Shown here one piece after another: positions 52,839 through 61,598 of a DNA stretch of 63,516 bases (position 1 is its first letter; every line of letters begins with the position of its first letter). Source of the stretch: JBFKQC01 sp041627895 (lineage in GTDB: Bacteria > Pseudomonadota > Alphaproteobacteria > Rhodobacterales > Rhodobacteraceae); assembly GCA_041627895.1 (NCBI GenBank), contig JBFKQC010000012.1:1-63516 (forward strand), in the 5' to 3' direction. Made by a program: the position numbers and the translations under genes. The notes below the pieces were generated by a model. That model was not told the DNA's origin, made no database searches, and saw only the letters and a program-made list of their open reading frames with translations.

Positions 52839-53825
52839 TCACAACATCGACGGCACGACCAGGTCCGGCGGGCGGTGGCCGTCGGCGAAGGTCTTGATGT
52901 TGATGATCACCTTCTCGCCCATCTCGGCACGGCCCTCGACCGTGGCCGACCCCATATGCGGCAACAGCACCACGTTGTTCAGCTTGCGCAACCGCGGGTT
53001 CACGTCGGTGCCGTGCTCGTAGACGTCCAGTCCGGCCCCCGCGATATCGCCCGCCCGCAGCATCCGGGTCAGGGCGTTCTCGTCCAGCACTTCCCCGCGC
53101 GAGGTGTTCACGATCACCGCCGAAGGCTTCATCAGCTTCAGCCGCCGCGCGTTCATCAGATGAAAGGTCGAGGGCGTGTGCGGGCAGTTCACGCTGATCA
53201 CGTCCATGCGGCTGACCATCTGGTCGAGGCTTTCCCAGTACGTCGCCTCGAACTCCTCCTCGATCTCGGGGCGCAGCCGCTTCCGGTTGTGATAGTGAAT
53301 CTGCATTCCGAAGGCGCGCGCCCGCCGCGCCACCGCCTGGCCGATCCGGCCGCAGCCGAGGATGCCCAGCCGCCGCCCGCCGACGCGCCCGCCCAGCAGT
53401 GCCGTGGGCGCCCAGCCGGTCCAGGTGCCGGCCTGCATGATCGCCAGGCCTTCGGGGATGCGCCGCGTGACGGCGAGGATCAGCGCCATCGTCATGTCGG
53501 CGGTGTCCTCGGTCAGCACGCCGGGCGTGTTCGACACCAGGATGCCGCGCTGCCGCGCCGTGGAAACGTCGATATTGTCGACGCCCGCGCCGAAATTCGC
53601 GATCAGCTTCAGCCTGTCCCCGGCCCCCGCCAGCAGGGCGGCGTCGATCGTGTCGGTGATCGTCGGCACCAGCACGTCGGCGCGCCGCATCGCCTCGGCC
53701 AGCTGCTCGCGCGTCAACGGCGTGTCTTCGTCGCGCAGCTCGACCCGGAAAAGCTCGGTCATCCGCGTCTCGACCGCTTCGGGCAACCGTCGCGTCACGA
53801 CAACACTCAGACGTTCAGAAGGCAT
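52839..53825 (-). CDS. D-2-hydroxyacid dehydrogenase (glyoxylate/hydroxypyruvate reductase-like)
   Basis: A 328-residue NAD(P)H-dependent dehydrogenase. Visible: NAD fold RRLGILGCGRIGQAVARRA (about residues 145-163), substrate/catalytic motifs NTSRGEVLDENAL (Arg), DVYEHGTDVNPRL (Glu) and LLPHMGSAT (His). It probably interconverts glyoxylate/glycolate or hydroxypyruvate/glycerate, but D-lactate-type substrates are possible. ATG at 53825 fits the family start; GTG at 53858 is an alternative. It is divergent from the two-SH3 protein gene across 155 bases. Confidence 0.92.
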   Translation of the reverse strand: MPSERLSVVVTRRLPEAVETRMTELFRVELRDEDTPLTREQLAEAMRRADVLVPTITDTIDAALLAGAGDRLKLIANFGAGVDNIDVSTARQRGILVSNTPGVLTEDTADMTMALILAVTRRIPEGLAIMQAGTWTGWAPTALLGGRVGGRRLGILGCGRIGQAVARRARAFGMQIHYHNRKRLRPEIEEEFEATYWESLDQMVSRMDVISVNCPHTPSTFHLMNARRLKLMKPSAVIVNTSRGEVLDENALTRMLRAGDIAGAGLDVYEHGTDVNPRLRKLNNVVLLPHMGSATVEGRAEMGEKVIINIKTFADGHRPPDLVVPSML

Positions 53826-53980
53826 GAGCCGCGTTCCCTCGCTTCCGTTTCGATGCACGCACTGTCACAGTTACAAGAACCGGCGCGGGGCACAACAAGA
53901 ACTCAGAGCCTCCGCTGGGGGCCGGGGCGGGCAAATCACCGCGCGGCGGGAAAACAGGCAGGAAAGCGGGCGTTACGTCC

Positions 53981-54481
53981 ATGGTTCGGGTTACGAGAAT
54001 CGTCTTCGGGGCCGCCGCCGCGGCCCTTTTCGCCATGTCCGCCGCCGCGGCGGAACGCGGACCGGTCACCAACCTGCCGATCCCGCGCTACGTGTCGCTG
54101 AAGGCGGCCGAGGGCAACGTGCGGCGCGGGCCGTCGCTCAGCCACCGGATCGACTGGGTGTTCAAGCGCCGCCACATGCCGCTCGAAGTGATCGGCGAAT
54201 ACGGCCACTGGCGCCGGGTGCGCGACCGCGACGGCGCGGGCGGCTGGGTGCATTATTCGCTGTTGTCCGGCATGCGCACCGTGATCGTCGAACGCGACAT
54301 GCTGCCCCTGCTGATGAAACCCGACGTCAACGCGCCCGTGAATGCCCATGCCGAAATGGGCGTGGTCGCGCGGCTCGGCGAATGCACCGGCGACTGGTGC
54401 CGGATCACCGCCGAAAAGCACCGCGGCTGGGTGCCGCGCGCCGCGCTCTGGGGCGTCGGGGCCGAGGAACACCGGAACTGA
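53981..54481 (+). CDS. Exported protein with two SH3-like repeats
   Basis: A 166-residue protein with a signal peptide (residues 1-24). Two SH3-like units follow: residues about 40-96 (EGNVRRGPSLSHRIDWVF, GHWRRVRDRDGAGGWVHYSLL) and about 97-160 (CTGDWCRITAEKHRGWVPRAALWG). Such proteins bind peptidoglycan stems. It ends five bases before the KpsS-like gene start. Function is unknown. Confidence 0.85.
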   Translation: MVRVTRIVFGAAAAALFAMSAAAAERGPVTNLPIPRYVSLKAAEGNVRRGPSLSHRIDWVFKRRHMPLEVIGEYGHWRRVRDRDGAGGWVHYSLLSGMRTVIVERDMLPLLMKPDVNAPVNAHAEMGVVARLGECTGDWCRITAEKHRGWVPRAALWGVGAEEHRN

Positions 54482-54485
54482 CGCG

Positions 54486-55472
54486 ATGGAGGTTGTGCGC
54501 GCTGCACTTTCGGCCCGGCGCTCCGGCGGCGATGCCAGCGCACTGGTGATCCACGCCGAAGGCACCTGGATGGCCTCGATCCAGTCAGAGAAGTTCGACT
54601 TCTTCACCAAGCTCATCCGCCACGCCACCGAAAAGGGGCTGACGACCCGGGTCGTCGCCGCCGGCGGCAGCACCTCGAAAATGCTGCTCGACCAGGATCA
54701 TATCCACATCATGGTGGGCGATCTGCCCGGCTACGGCCGCGGGCGGCTGCACGCGATGCCGACCTATGTCTGGGGCTTCTGGTATCTCGACGAGGTCGGC
54801 GTGCACTGGAACTCGTCGCTGCGCTTCGCGCGGTTCTGCCCGGACGAGGTGGATTTCGGCAAGGCGGAATACTTCTTCAACGGCGTCTCGGGCTACATGC
54901 TGCGCGAGAACGTGTCCAAGTTCCCGCAAGAGCCGCGGCTCGAGGACGCGCTGCCGCCCGCCGCGGCGGTGGTCTTCTGCCAGGAGATCGAGGGCTACCG
55001 GAACCGCAGCCACTACCTGACCACCGAACAGATGATCGGCGCCGCCGCGCGCACCTGCAATGCCGAGACGGTCTATGTCAAGCCGCATCCCGGGCAGTCC
55101 CGCGCCAACCGCGCCGCGATAATCAGGCTCGCCGCCGAGTTTCCCAATGTCGCGATCAGCGACGCCTCGATCCACGACCTCGTCGCCGCCTCGCGCATGG
55201 TGGTGTCGCAGAACTCGGCCGCCGGCTTCGAGGCGCTGATGCACCGGCGCTGCGTGATCACCTGCGCGAAATCCGACTACTGGCACGCCACGTTGACGCC
55301 AAAGACCGAGACCGACCTGACCGAGGCGCTGATGTTCGGCCCCGAGGCGATGGCTGACTTTCCCCTCGAGAAGTACCTATACTGGTTTCTCGATCGCAAT
55401 TGCCTGGAACCGGCCAAGGATGAATTCGTCACGCGCGCCTGGGCGCGGATCAGGGACAAGGTCTTTCTCTGA
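54486..55472 (+). CDS. Capsule polysaccharide biosynthesis-like (KpsS/KpsC-type) protein
   Basis: A 328-residue protein that I assign with moderate confidence to the capsule-synthesis glycosyltransferase family. The C-terminal half has the KPHPG motif and the conserved SQNSAAGFEALMHRRCVI segment typical of those proteins. The N-terminal half (ASIQSEKFDFFTKLIRHA, YVWGFWYLDEVGVHWNSS) has no motif I recognise. It starts four bases after the previous stop, so it is likely co-transcribed. No other capsule or LPS genes are nearby. It may modify another surface sugar. Confidence 0.6.
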   Translation: MEVVRAALSARRSGGDASALVIHAEGTWMASIQSEKFDFFTKLIRHATEKGLTTRVVAAGGSTSKMLLDQDHIHIMVGDLPGYGRGRLHAMPTYVWGFWYLDEVGVHWNSSLRFARFCPDEVDFGKAEYFFNGVSGYMLRENVSKFPQEPRLEDALPPAAAVVFCQEIEGYRNRSHYLTTEQMIGAAARTCNAETVYVKPHPGQSRANRAAIIRLAAEFPNVAISDASIHDLVAASRMVVSQNSAAGFEALMHRRCVITCAKSDYWHATLTPKTETDLTEALMFGPEAMADFPLEKYLYWFLDRNCLEPAKDEFVTRAWARIRDKVFL

Positions 55473-55481
55473 GGCAGGGCC

Positions 55482-56390
55482 GTGACCGGCGCCTCGCCGC
55501 AGCGGCTGAACCTGTCGGCCGGGCTGCTGTCGGCCTCGGTCGCGCTGATCCTCGTGGTCGCCAAGCTCTGGGCGCTCAGCGCCACCAGCGCGCTTTCGGT
55601 CGCAGCCAGCCTCGCCGACAGCGCGCTCGACCTGATGGTCTCGCTCGCCGGGCTGGCCGCCATCGTCTATGCCGCGCGCCCGCCCGACGAGGACCACGCC
55701 TTCGGGCATTCCTCGGCCGAGGATCTCGCCGCGCTCGGGCAGTCGATGTTCATCCTGGTCTCCGCCGGGGTGATCGCCTGGGCCTCGGTGGCGCGGCTGA
55801 TCGCCGGTCCTCCGGGTCCGATCACGGGCGAGGAAAAGGGCATCGCGGTGATGGTGCTGTCGATCGCGCTGACCCTGGCGCTGGTGTTCTGGCAGCGCCG
55901 GGTGATCCGCGCCACCGGCAACCAGGTCGTCGCCGCCGACCAGCTGCACTACATGGGCGATCTCATTCCCAATATCGGCGCGATCCTGTCGCTCGGCGCG
56001 TCGGCCTGGCTCGGGCTCGGCCAGATCGACAACATCGTCGCCCTCGGTGCGGCGGCGATGCTGGCCGCCGGCGCGGTCCGGATCGGCAAACGCGCCTGGG
56101 ACGCGCTGATGGACCGCGCCGCCGACCCGAAGATGATCGCCGGGATCGAGGCCATCGCCCGCGACTGGCCGGGGCTGCACGGCTTTCACGACCTGAAGAC
56201 CCGCCGCGCCGGCAGCCGGGTCTTCGTCAACATCCATATCGAGCTCGACGGTGCGCAAAGCCTCTCGGATGCCCACGCCATCGGCGCCGCGCTGCGCCGC
56301 GCGATCATCGCGCAGTACCCGCAGGCCGACGTGATCGTGCACAAGGACCCCGCGGGCGAAACCCCGCACCCCGAAGACCCGACGAAATAG
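55482..56390 (+). CDS. Cation diffusion facilitator family transporter
   Basis: A 302-residue inner-membrane metal/proton antiporter (FieF/ZitB type). Membrane helices are spread over residues about 12-200; the metal site motifs appear as SLADSALDLMVS (helix 2, DxxxD) and DQLHYMGDLIPNIG (helix 5, HxxxD). The HAFGHSSAED loop and the cytoplasmic C-terminal ferredoxin-like domain (VFVNIHIELDGAQSLSDAHA) match. It probably exports zinc, iron or other divalent ions. Start is GTG at 55482, with GAGG upstream, 9 bases after the KpsS-like gene. Confidence 0.92.
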   Translation: MTGASPQRLNLSAGLLSASVALILVVAKLWALSATSALSVAASLADSALDLMVSLAGLAAIVYAARPPDEDHAFGHSSAEDLAALGQSMFILVSAGVIAWASVARLIAGPPGPITGEEKGIAVMVLSIALTLALVFWQRRVIRATGNQVVAADQLHYMGDLIPNIGAILSLGASAWLGLGQIDNIVALGAAAMLAAGAVRIGKRAWDALMDRAADPKMIAGIEAIARDWPGLHGFHDLKTRRAGSRVFVNIHIELDGAQSLSDAHAIGAALRRAIIAQYPQADVIVHKDPAGETPHPEDPTK

Positions 56391-56410
56391 CCGCCAGCCG
56401 CGAGGCGCCG

Positions 56411-56526
56411 CCCCGGTCCTTCTTCTCGTCGGAAATACGCATGGCGCACCGCCTGCGGCCGGCACGACGCCGAACCGGAGCGTCGCGGTGAACCCCGCGC
56501 GGGAAAGAGCGCGCGGAAGCGCACGT
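56411..56526 (-). repeat. Intergenic repeat element, copy 1
   Basis: The core TTCTTCTCGTCGGAAATACGC (56420-56440, plus strand) matches copy 2 at one mismatch, and similarity continues over about 115 bases, including GCGTCGC and GAAAG-GCGCGCGG-AGCGC. On the minus strand it follows the M3 peptidase gene by about 20 bases, so it lies in the transcript 3' end. It shares the gap with the convergent CDF gene. Confidence 0.7.
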
Positions 56527-56548
56527 TTCGGTCAGCCCCGCCTCGCGG

Positions 56549-58576
56549 TCACGCCGCGTCCCAAAGCCCCCGGCCCTTCAGCAAGGCCTCGGGCCCGGGC
56601 ATCCGGCCGCGGAACCGGGTGTAAAGCGCGTCCGCCTCTTCCGACCCGCCCGCCGACAGGATGAAACGCTCCAGCCTGGCCGCGAGGTCCGGGTCGAACG
56701 CCCCGCCCGCCTCCTCGAAGGCCTCGAAGGCGTCGGCGTCCATCACTTCGGACCACATGTAGCTGTAATATCCCGCCGAATAGCCGTCGCCCGCGAAGAC
56801 ATGCGCGAAATGCGGCGTCGCGTGGCGCATCCCGATGGCGCGGGGCATGCCCAGGCCCTCCAGAACCTCGGCCTGCCGCGCCATCGGATCGCCCGGCGCC
56901 GCGCCCCGGTGGAACGCCAAGTCCACCAGCGCCGAGGCCACGTATTCCACGGTCTGGAACCCCATGTCGAAGGTCTTCGCCGCCAGAAGCCGCTGCAACA
57001 GATCCTGCGGCATCGCGGCGCCGGTCCCGGCATGGGTGGCGAACTCGCCCAGCACTTCGGGCACCTCCAGCCAGTGCTCGTAAAGCTGGCTCGGAAGCTC
57101 CACGAAATCCCGCGCGACGCTGGTGCCGCTGATGCTCTCGTAGGTCACGTCCGAAAGCATCTGGTGCAACGCGTGGCCGAACTCGTGAAACAGCGTCCGC
57201 GCATCGTCATAGCTCAGAAGCGCCGGCTCGCCCTCGGCCGGCTTCGCGAAGTTGCAGACGTTCACGACGACGGGCCGCACCTCGCCGCCAAGCTTCCTTT
57301 GCTGGCGGAAGGCCGAGCACCAGGCGCCCGACCGTTTCGATTTGCGCGCGAAATAGTCGCCGACAAAGACCGCCAGATGCGCGCCGCCGCGCGTCACCTC
57401 CCAGGCCCGCGCGTCCCGGTGGTAAAGCGGCACGTCGAGCGGCCGGAATTCCAGCCCGAACAGCCGCCCGGCACAGGCAAACGCCGCCTCGATCATCCGG
57501 TCGAGCTGCAGGTACGGCTTCAATTCCGCCTCGTCCAGGTCATGCTCGGCCCGGCGCCGCCGCTCGGCGTAATAGCGCCAGTCCCAGGGCTCCAGCTCGC
57601 CGTTGATCCCGTCCTCGTGCAGCATCCGCGTCAAGACCTCGCCATCCGCGTCCGCTGCCGCCCTGGCCGGGCGCCAGACCTGCAACAGCAGCGCCTCCAC
57701 CGCTTCCGGCGTCTTCGCCATCTCGGTTTCCAGCTTGTAGGCCGCGAAGCTCTCATAGCCCAACAGCGTCGCGCGCTCCTCGCGCAGCGCCAAGATCTCG
57801 GCCGCGACGGCCCGGTTGTCGGTCTCGCCGCCATTGGCACCGCGCGCCGTCCAGGCGCGCCACGCCCGCTCGCGCAGGTCGCGGCGCGGCGAGAATTGCA
57901 GGAACGGCACGATCAGCGACCGCGACAGAGTCACCACCGGCCCCGCCGCGCCCTTCTCCCTGCCCGCCGCGCGGGCGCTCGCCACCACGAAATCCGGCAG
58001 TCCCTCCAGATCGTCCTCGCCCAGCTGCATCGCCCAGTCGCGCTCGTCGGCCAGCAGGTTCTGGGTGAACGCCGTCCCCAGCACCGCCAGTCGCTCCTTC
58101 ACCGCCGCCAGGCGCTCGCGCGCCGCGCCCTGCAGCAGCGCGCCCGACCGCACGAAGCCGCGCCACGTCAGGTACAGCACCCGGTCCTGCTCCGGCGTCA
58201 GGCCCAGGCTCTCGCGGCCCTGCCACAGCGCCTCGATCCGCGCGAAAAGCGCCGCGTTCATGCTGATCTCGGACTGGTATTGCGCCAGCTTCGGCGAAAA
58301 CGCCCGTTGCAGCGCCTCGCGCGCCTCGTTGCTGTCGGCGCCCGCGAGATTGAAGAACACCGACAGCACCCGGCCCAGCCCCTCGTCGGCCCGCTCCAGC
58401 GCCTCGATGGTGTTGGCAAAGGTCGCCTGTTCGGCGTTCGCGGCGATCTCGCCGATCCGCTCGCGCGCATCGGCAAGCGCCGCCTCGAACGCCGGCTCGA
58501 AATCCTCGTCCGAAATCGCGTCGAACGGCGGCAGCTCGAACGGCGTCCTCCAGTCGTCCAGCAGGGGGTTGGTCAT
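56549..58576 (-). CDS. M3-family oligopeptidase / peptidyl-dipeptidase
   Basis: A 675-residue zinc peptidase of the thimet oligopeptidase/Dcp family that degrades cytoplasmic oligopeptides. The HEFGHALHQ motif is at residues 464-468 and the third ligand region is EYVASALVDLAFH upstream-style blocks; the C-terminal GYSAGYYSYMWSEVMDADAF is also diagnostic. Start ATG 58576 (MTNPLLDDWRTPFELPPF) behind AAAGGAG; ATG at 58600 is a worse fit. It lies 74 bases after the ABC permease gene on the same strand. Confidence 0.95.
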   Translation of the reverse strand: MTNPLLDDWRTPFELPPFDAISDEDFEPAFEAALADARERIGEIAANAEQATFANTIEALERADEGLGRVLSVFFNLAGADSNEAREALQRAFSPKLAQYQSEISMNAALFARIEALWQGRESLGLTPEQDRVLYLTWRGFVRSGALLQGAARERLAAVKERLAVLGTAFTQNLLADERDWAMQLGEDDLEGLPDFVVASARAAGREKGAAGPVVTLSRSLIVPFLQFSPRRDLRERAWRAWTARGANGGETDNRAVAAEILALREERATLLGYESFAAYKLETEMAKTPEAVEALLLQVWRPARAAADADGEVLTRMLHEDGINGELEPWDWRYYAERRRRAEHDLDEAELKPYLQLDRMIEAAFACAGRLFGLEFRPLDVPLYHRDARAWEVTRGGAHLAVFVGDYFARKSKRSGAWCSAFRQQRKLGGEVRPVVVNVCNFAKPAEGEPALLSYDDARTLFHEFGHALHQMLSDVTYESISGTSVARDFVELPSQLYEHWLEVPEVLGEFATHAGTGAAMPQDLLQRLLAAKTFDMGFQTVEYVASALVDLAFHRGAAPGDPMARQAEVLEGLGMPRAIGMRHATPHFAHVFAGDGYSAGYYSYMWSEVMDADAFEAFEEAGGAFDPDLAARLERFILSAGGSEEADALYTRFRGRMPGPEALLKGRGLWDAA

Positions 58577-58650
58577 CGGCAGGGCTCCTTTCGCCGCCAA
58601 GCTAGGTGCGCGCGCGGCGGATTTGAACCCGCATCAAGCCGCCCTGCCCG

Positions 58651-59445
58651 TCAGCCGGGCCGGTCCCGCAGCCGCCGCTCCAGCCGGCGCAGCGCCAGCG
58701 ACAGGCTGACCGTCATCATCAGGTAGATGAAAGCCACCACGTTGTAGGTCTCGAAATAGCGGAAGTTGCCCGCCGACGTGACCTTGCCAAGCTGCGTGAT
58801 GTCGGTGACGCCAAGGACCGAGACCAGCGAACTGTCCTTCACCATCGCCACGAAATCGTTGCCCAGCGGCGGCAGGATCATCCGGAAGGCCTGCGGAAAC
58901 ACGATGTGGCGGAACCTCTGCCAGCGGTTCAGCCCCAGCGCCTCGGCCGCCTCGATCTGCCCCCTGTCGACCGCCTGCAGCCCGGCGCGGAACACCTCGG
59001 CGATGAAGGCCGAATAGCCGATGCTCAGCGCCAGGATCGCGCGCCAGATCAGCGGGAAGTCGCGGGTGCGGATCGGGTCCAGCCCGACCTGCCCCGCGGC
59101 CGAGTTCCACGCCGCCACCAGCGCCGGCGCCAGCACGAAGGCGACGTAAAGCAAGAGGACAAGGATCGGGATGCCGCGGATGATCTCGATATAGAACCGC
59201 GCCGCCTGGCGCAGCGCCAGCGAACGGCTGAGCGAGGCGACCGCCAGCAGCAGCCCGGCCAGACTGGCCGCCGCAAATCCCACCAGCGTGACGAAGACCG
59301 TTATGCCGATGCCCTTCGACAGCGTCCTGAGCACCTGGGCATAGAGATCGTCGGCGACGATGCGATAAAGAAAGAATGCCGCCAGCGCCCCGGCCAGCAC
59401 CAGCCACCAGTGGAAATCCCTGTCCTGCTGCGGCCCGGGGATCAC
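58651..59445 (-). CDS. Amino-acid ABC transporter permease
   Basis: A 264-residue inner-membrane permease of the polar amino-acid (HAAT) family, with about five to six helices. The FGVTVFVT-like block ITVFVTLVGFAAASLAGLLLAV, IIRGIPILVLLLYVAF and the EAA loop EAAEALGLNRWQRFRHIVFPQA are standard. Start GTG at 59445. It lies 15 bases after the binding-protein gene. No ATPase gene and no second permease is present beside it. Confidence 0.93.
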   Translation of the reverse strand: MIPGPQQDRDFHWWLVLAGALAAFFLYRIVADDLYAQVLRTLSKGIGITVFVTLVGFAAASLAGLLLAVASLSRSLALRQAARFYIEIIRGIPILVLLLYVAFVLAPALVAAWNSAAGQVGLDPIRTRDFPLIWRAILALSIGYSAFIAEVFRAGLQAVDRGQIEAAEALGLNRWQRFRHIVFPQAFRMILPPLGNDFVAMVKDSSLVSVLGVTDITQLGKVTSAGNFRYFETYNVVAFIYLMMTVSLSLALRRLERRLRDRPG

Positions 59446-59460
59446 CGCCGCAGCGCGACG

Positions 59461-60255
59461 TCACCCGCCGAGCTTGTAGTCAAGGAACCACTTCCTGTTG
59501 AGCGCGTCGATCGTGCCGTCGGCCTTCATGTCGGCGATCGCCGCATTCATCGGCGCGACCAGGTCCGAGCCCTTTGGGAAAATGAACCCGAAATCCTCGG
59601 TTCCCAGCTTCTCGCCCACGATCTTCAGCCCGCCATCGCTGGCCTCGACATATCCCGCGCCCGCGGTGCCGTCGGTCAGCACCAGGTCCACGTCGCCGGC
59701 TTTCAGCGCCTGCACGCCCGCGCCGAAGGTCTCGAACAGCTTGATCCGCGGGTTCGCCTCGTTCCCGTCCAGCACGTCGTAGACGCCGACATAGAACGGC
59801 GTGGTGCCGGGCTGGGCGGCCATCAGCAGGTCGTCGTCCGCCGCGAACGAGGCCGCATCGCCGAACCTCGCCTCGTCGCCGCGCACCATCATCACCATCT
59901 CCGAACGCATGTAGGCATCCGAGAAATCCACCATCTGGGCGCGGTCCTCGCGGATCGTGATCCCGGTCATGCCCATGTCGTATTGGCCCTCGCTGACCGC
60001 GGGGATCATCGCGTCCCAGCTGATGTTCTGGTACTCGACCGCGATGTTCAGCCGCGTCGCGATCTCGGCCATCGCGTCGTATTCCCAGCCGATCGCCTCG
60101 CCCGTTCCGGGTTCGACGAATTGCAGCGGGGGATAGGCGTTCTCGGTCACCACGACCACCGTGCGCCCGCCGAGATCGGGCAGATGGCCGCCGGCAAGCG
60201 CCGCGGTCGTAACCAGCGCGGCAAGCGCGCCGGTCAATGCGGAAATCAGTCTCAT
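59461..60255 (-). CDS. Amino-acid ABC transporter substrate-binding protein
   Basis: A 264-residue periplasmic binding protein, family 3. Signal peptide residues 1-21 (LISALTGALAALVTTAALAGG), then TVVVVTENAYPPLQFVEPGTG, WDAMIPAVSEGQYDMGMTGI and REDRAQMVDFSDAYM, the usual ligand-site blocks for polar amino acids. The RBS GGGAGG is strong. It is the first gene of a two-gene unit with the permease. The ligand cannot be told, but the family binds polar or basic amino acids. Confidence 0.93.
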   Translation of the reverse strand: MRLISALTGALAALVTTAALAGGHLPDLGGRTVVVVTENAYPPLQFVEPGTGEAIGWEYDAMAEIATRLNIAVEYQNISWDAMIPAVSEGQYDMGMTGITIREDRAQMVDFSDAYMRSEMVMMVRGDEARFGDAASFAADDDLLMAAQPGTTPFYVGVYDVLDGNEANPRIKLFETFGAGVQALKAGDVDLVLTDGTAGAGYVEASDGGLKIVGEKLGTEDFGFIFPKGSDLVAPMNAAIADMKADGTIDALNRKWFLDYKLGG

Positions 60256-60425
60256 GGCAAACCTCCCAGACAATCCTTGACCCAGACTAGAACAAGATGA
60301 TCCGCGCTGGAATCGCCGTCTTGCCCCGAAACGCGCCGAAACCGCCCGCCCTGGCGCGCCGCGCGGTGCCCGCGAGCGAAATCCTGCAGCGGGCCCACCC
60401 GCGCCGCCCCGTGCACCGGCGAGCG

Positions 60426-60539
60426 CCCCGGGTCTTCTTCTCGTCGCAAATACGCGTCTCCCCCCCGCCACCGGCGCATCCGCCGGACCGAAAGCGTCGC
60501 CTCGCGGCTGCCTGCATGAAAGCGCGCGGCAGCGCTCAA
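60426..60539 (-). repeat. Intergenic repeat element, copy 2
   Basis: CCCCGGGTC-TTCTTCTCGTCGCAAATACGC (60426-60454, in two parts) and downstream GCGTCGC and GAAAGCGCGCGGCAGCGC match copy 1 at 56411-56526. It directly abuts the stop codon of the MoeB-like gene (60536), so again it is a 3' element on the minus strand. It lies in the 280-base gap before the ABC binding-protein gene; no gene is otherwise supported there. Confidence 0.7.
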
Positions 60540-61585
60540 CCGGATTGCACGGCCGTGCCGCAGACCGGGCAATCGGCGCGCCGGGCCAGCGCGATCACCC
60601 GGGTCTCGCCGTAAAGCGCGTCGTAGATCATCAGCCGCCCGTCCAGCACCTCGCCCGCGCCGGTGATCGCCTTCACCGCCTCGACCGCCATCATCGTGCC
60701 CAGCACGCCGGGCAGCGGCCCCAGCACGCCGGCCTCGGCGCAGGTCGGCACCAGCCCCGGCGCCGGCGCCTCGGGAAAGACGCATTGATAGCACGGCCCG
60801 CCGCGGCCCGGGTCGAACACCCCGATCTGGCCCTCCCACTGGGTCAGCGCCGCCGAAACCAGCGGCTTGCCCAGCGCGGCGCAGGCCCGGTTCGCCAGAT
60901 AGCGCGTGGCGAAATTGTCGCTGCCGTCCAGCACCAGGTCGTAGTCGGCGAACAGGTCCCCGGCGATCTCCTCGGTCAGCCGCCGGTGATAGGGCCGCAC
61001 CGTGACAAACGGGTTCAGCTCCTTCATCGCGATCTCGGCGGAAAACACCTTGGGCATGCCGATCCGCGCATCGGCATGGGCGATCTGGCGCTGCAGGTTG
61101 GCCGGTTCGACCTCGTCGTCGTCGATCACGCCGATCGTGCCCACGCCCGCCGCCGCCAGGTACATCACCGCCGGCGCCCCCAGCCCGCCCGCGCCGATCA
61201 CCAGCACGCGCGCCGCCTTCAGCTTCTTCTGCCCGGGCCCGCCGATCTCGCGCAGCATGATGTGGCGCGCATAGCGCTCCAGCTCCGCCGCGCCGAAGCC
61301 GCCCGGCTTCGGCGCCGCGGCCTCGGCCGGCCGCGCCCGGCGCCTGAGCCGGCCCAGCGCCTCGCGGTAGCCGAAGACCAGCGCGGCAAGCCCCCCCAGC
61401 ACCAGCCATTCGCCCAGCGTGCCGCCCAGCCCGCGCTGCACCGCATGGCCCTCGGGCAGCACGACCAGCAGCGCCAGGACGGCCACGTAGAGCAGCCCGA
61501 TCATCATCCAGCGCGCCCGCGCCGGCGCCCCGGCCCGGTGTCCGAGAAACCAGAGCCCGGCGGCAATGGCGAGGACCCAGACCAT
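60536..61585 (-). CDS. MoeB/ThiF-family E1-like adenylyltransferase with an N-terminal membrane domain
   Basis: A 349-residue protein. Residues 1-about 75 form three hydrophobic segments (VWVLAIAAGLWFLGHRAG, MIGLLYVAVLALLVVL, WLVLGGLAALVFGY) not found in classical MoeB. From about residue 98 it is a standard HesA/MoeB/ThiF enzyme: ARVLVIGAGGLGAPAVMYLA (nucleotide), DGSDNFATRYLANRA, catalytic Cys region VPTCAEAG, and the zinc CxxC pairs CYQC and CPVC. It should adenylate the C-terminal Gly of MoaD or ThiS, but at the membrane. Operon with dut and coaBC (13 bases to dut). Confidence 0.9.
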   Translation of the reverse strand: MVWVLAIAAGLWFLGHRAGAPARARWMMIGLLYVAVLALLVVLPEGHAVQRGLGGTLGEWLVLGGLAALVFGYREALGRLRRRARPAEAAAPKPGGFGAAELERYARHIMLREIGGPGQKKLKAARVLVIGAGGLGAPAVMYLAAAGVGTIGVIDDDEVEPANLQRQIAHADARIGMPKVFSAEIAMKELNPFVTVRPYHRRLTEEIAGDLFADYDLVLDGSDNFATRYLANRACAALGKPLVSAALTQWEGQIGVFDPGRGGPCYQCVFPEAPAPGLVPTCAEAGVLGPLPGVLGTMMAVEAVKAITGAGEVLDGRLMIYDALYGETRVIALARRADCPVCGTAVQSG

Positions 61586-61598
61586 CAGCCGCGCCCCG

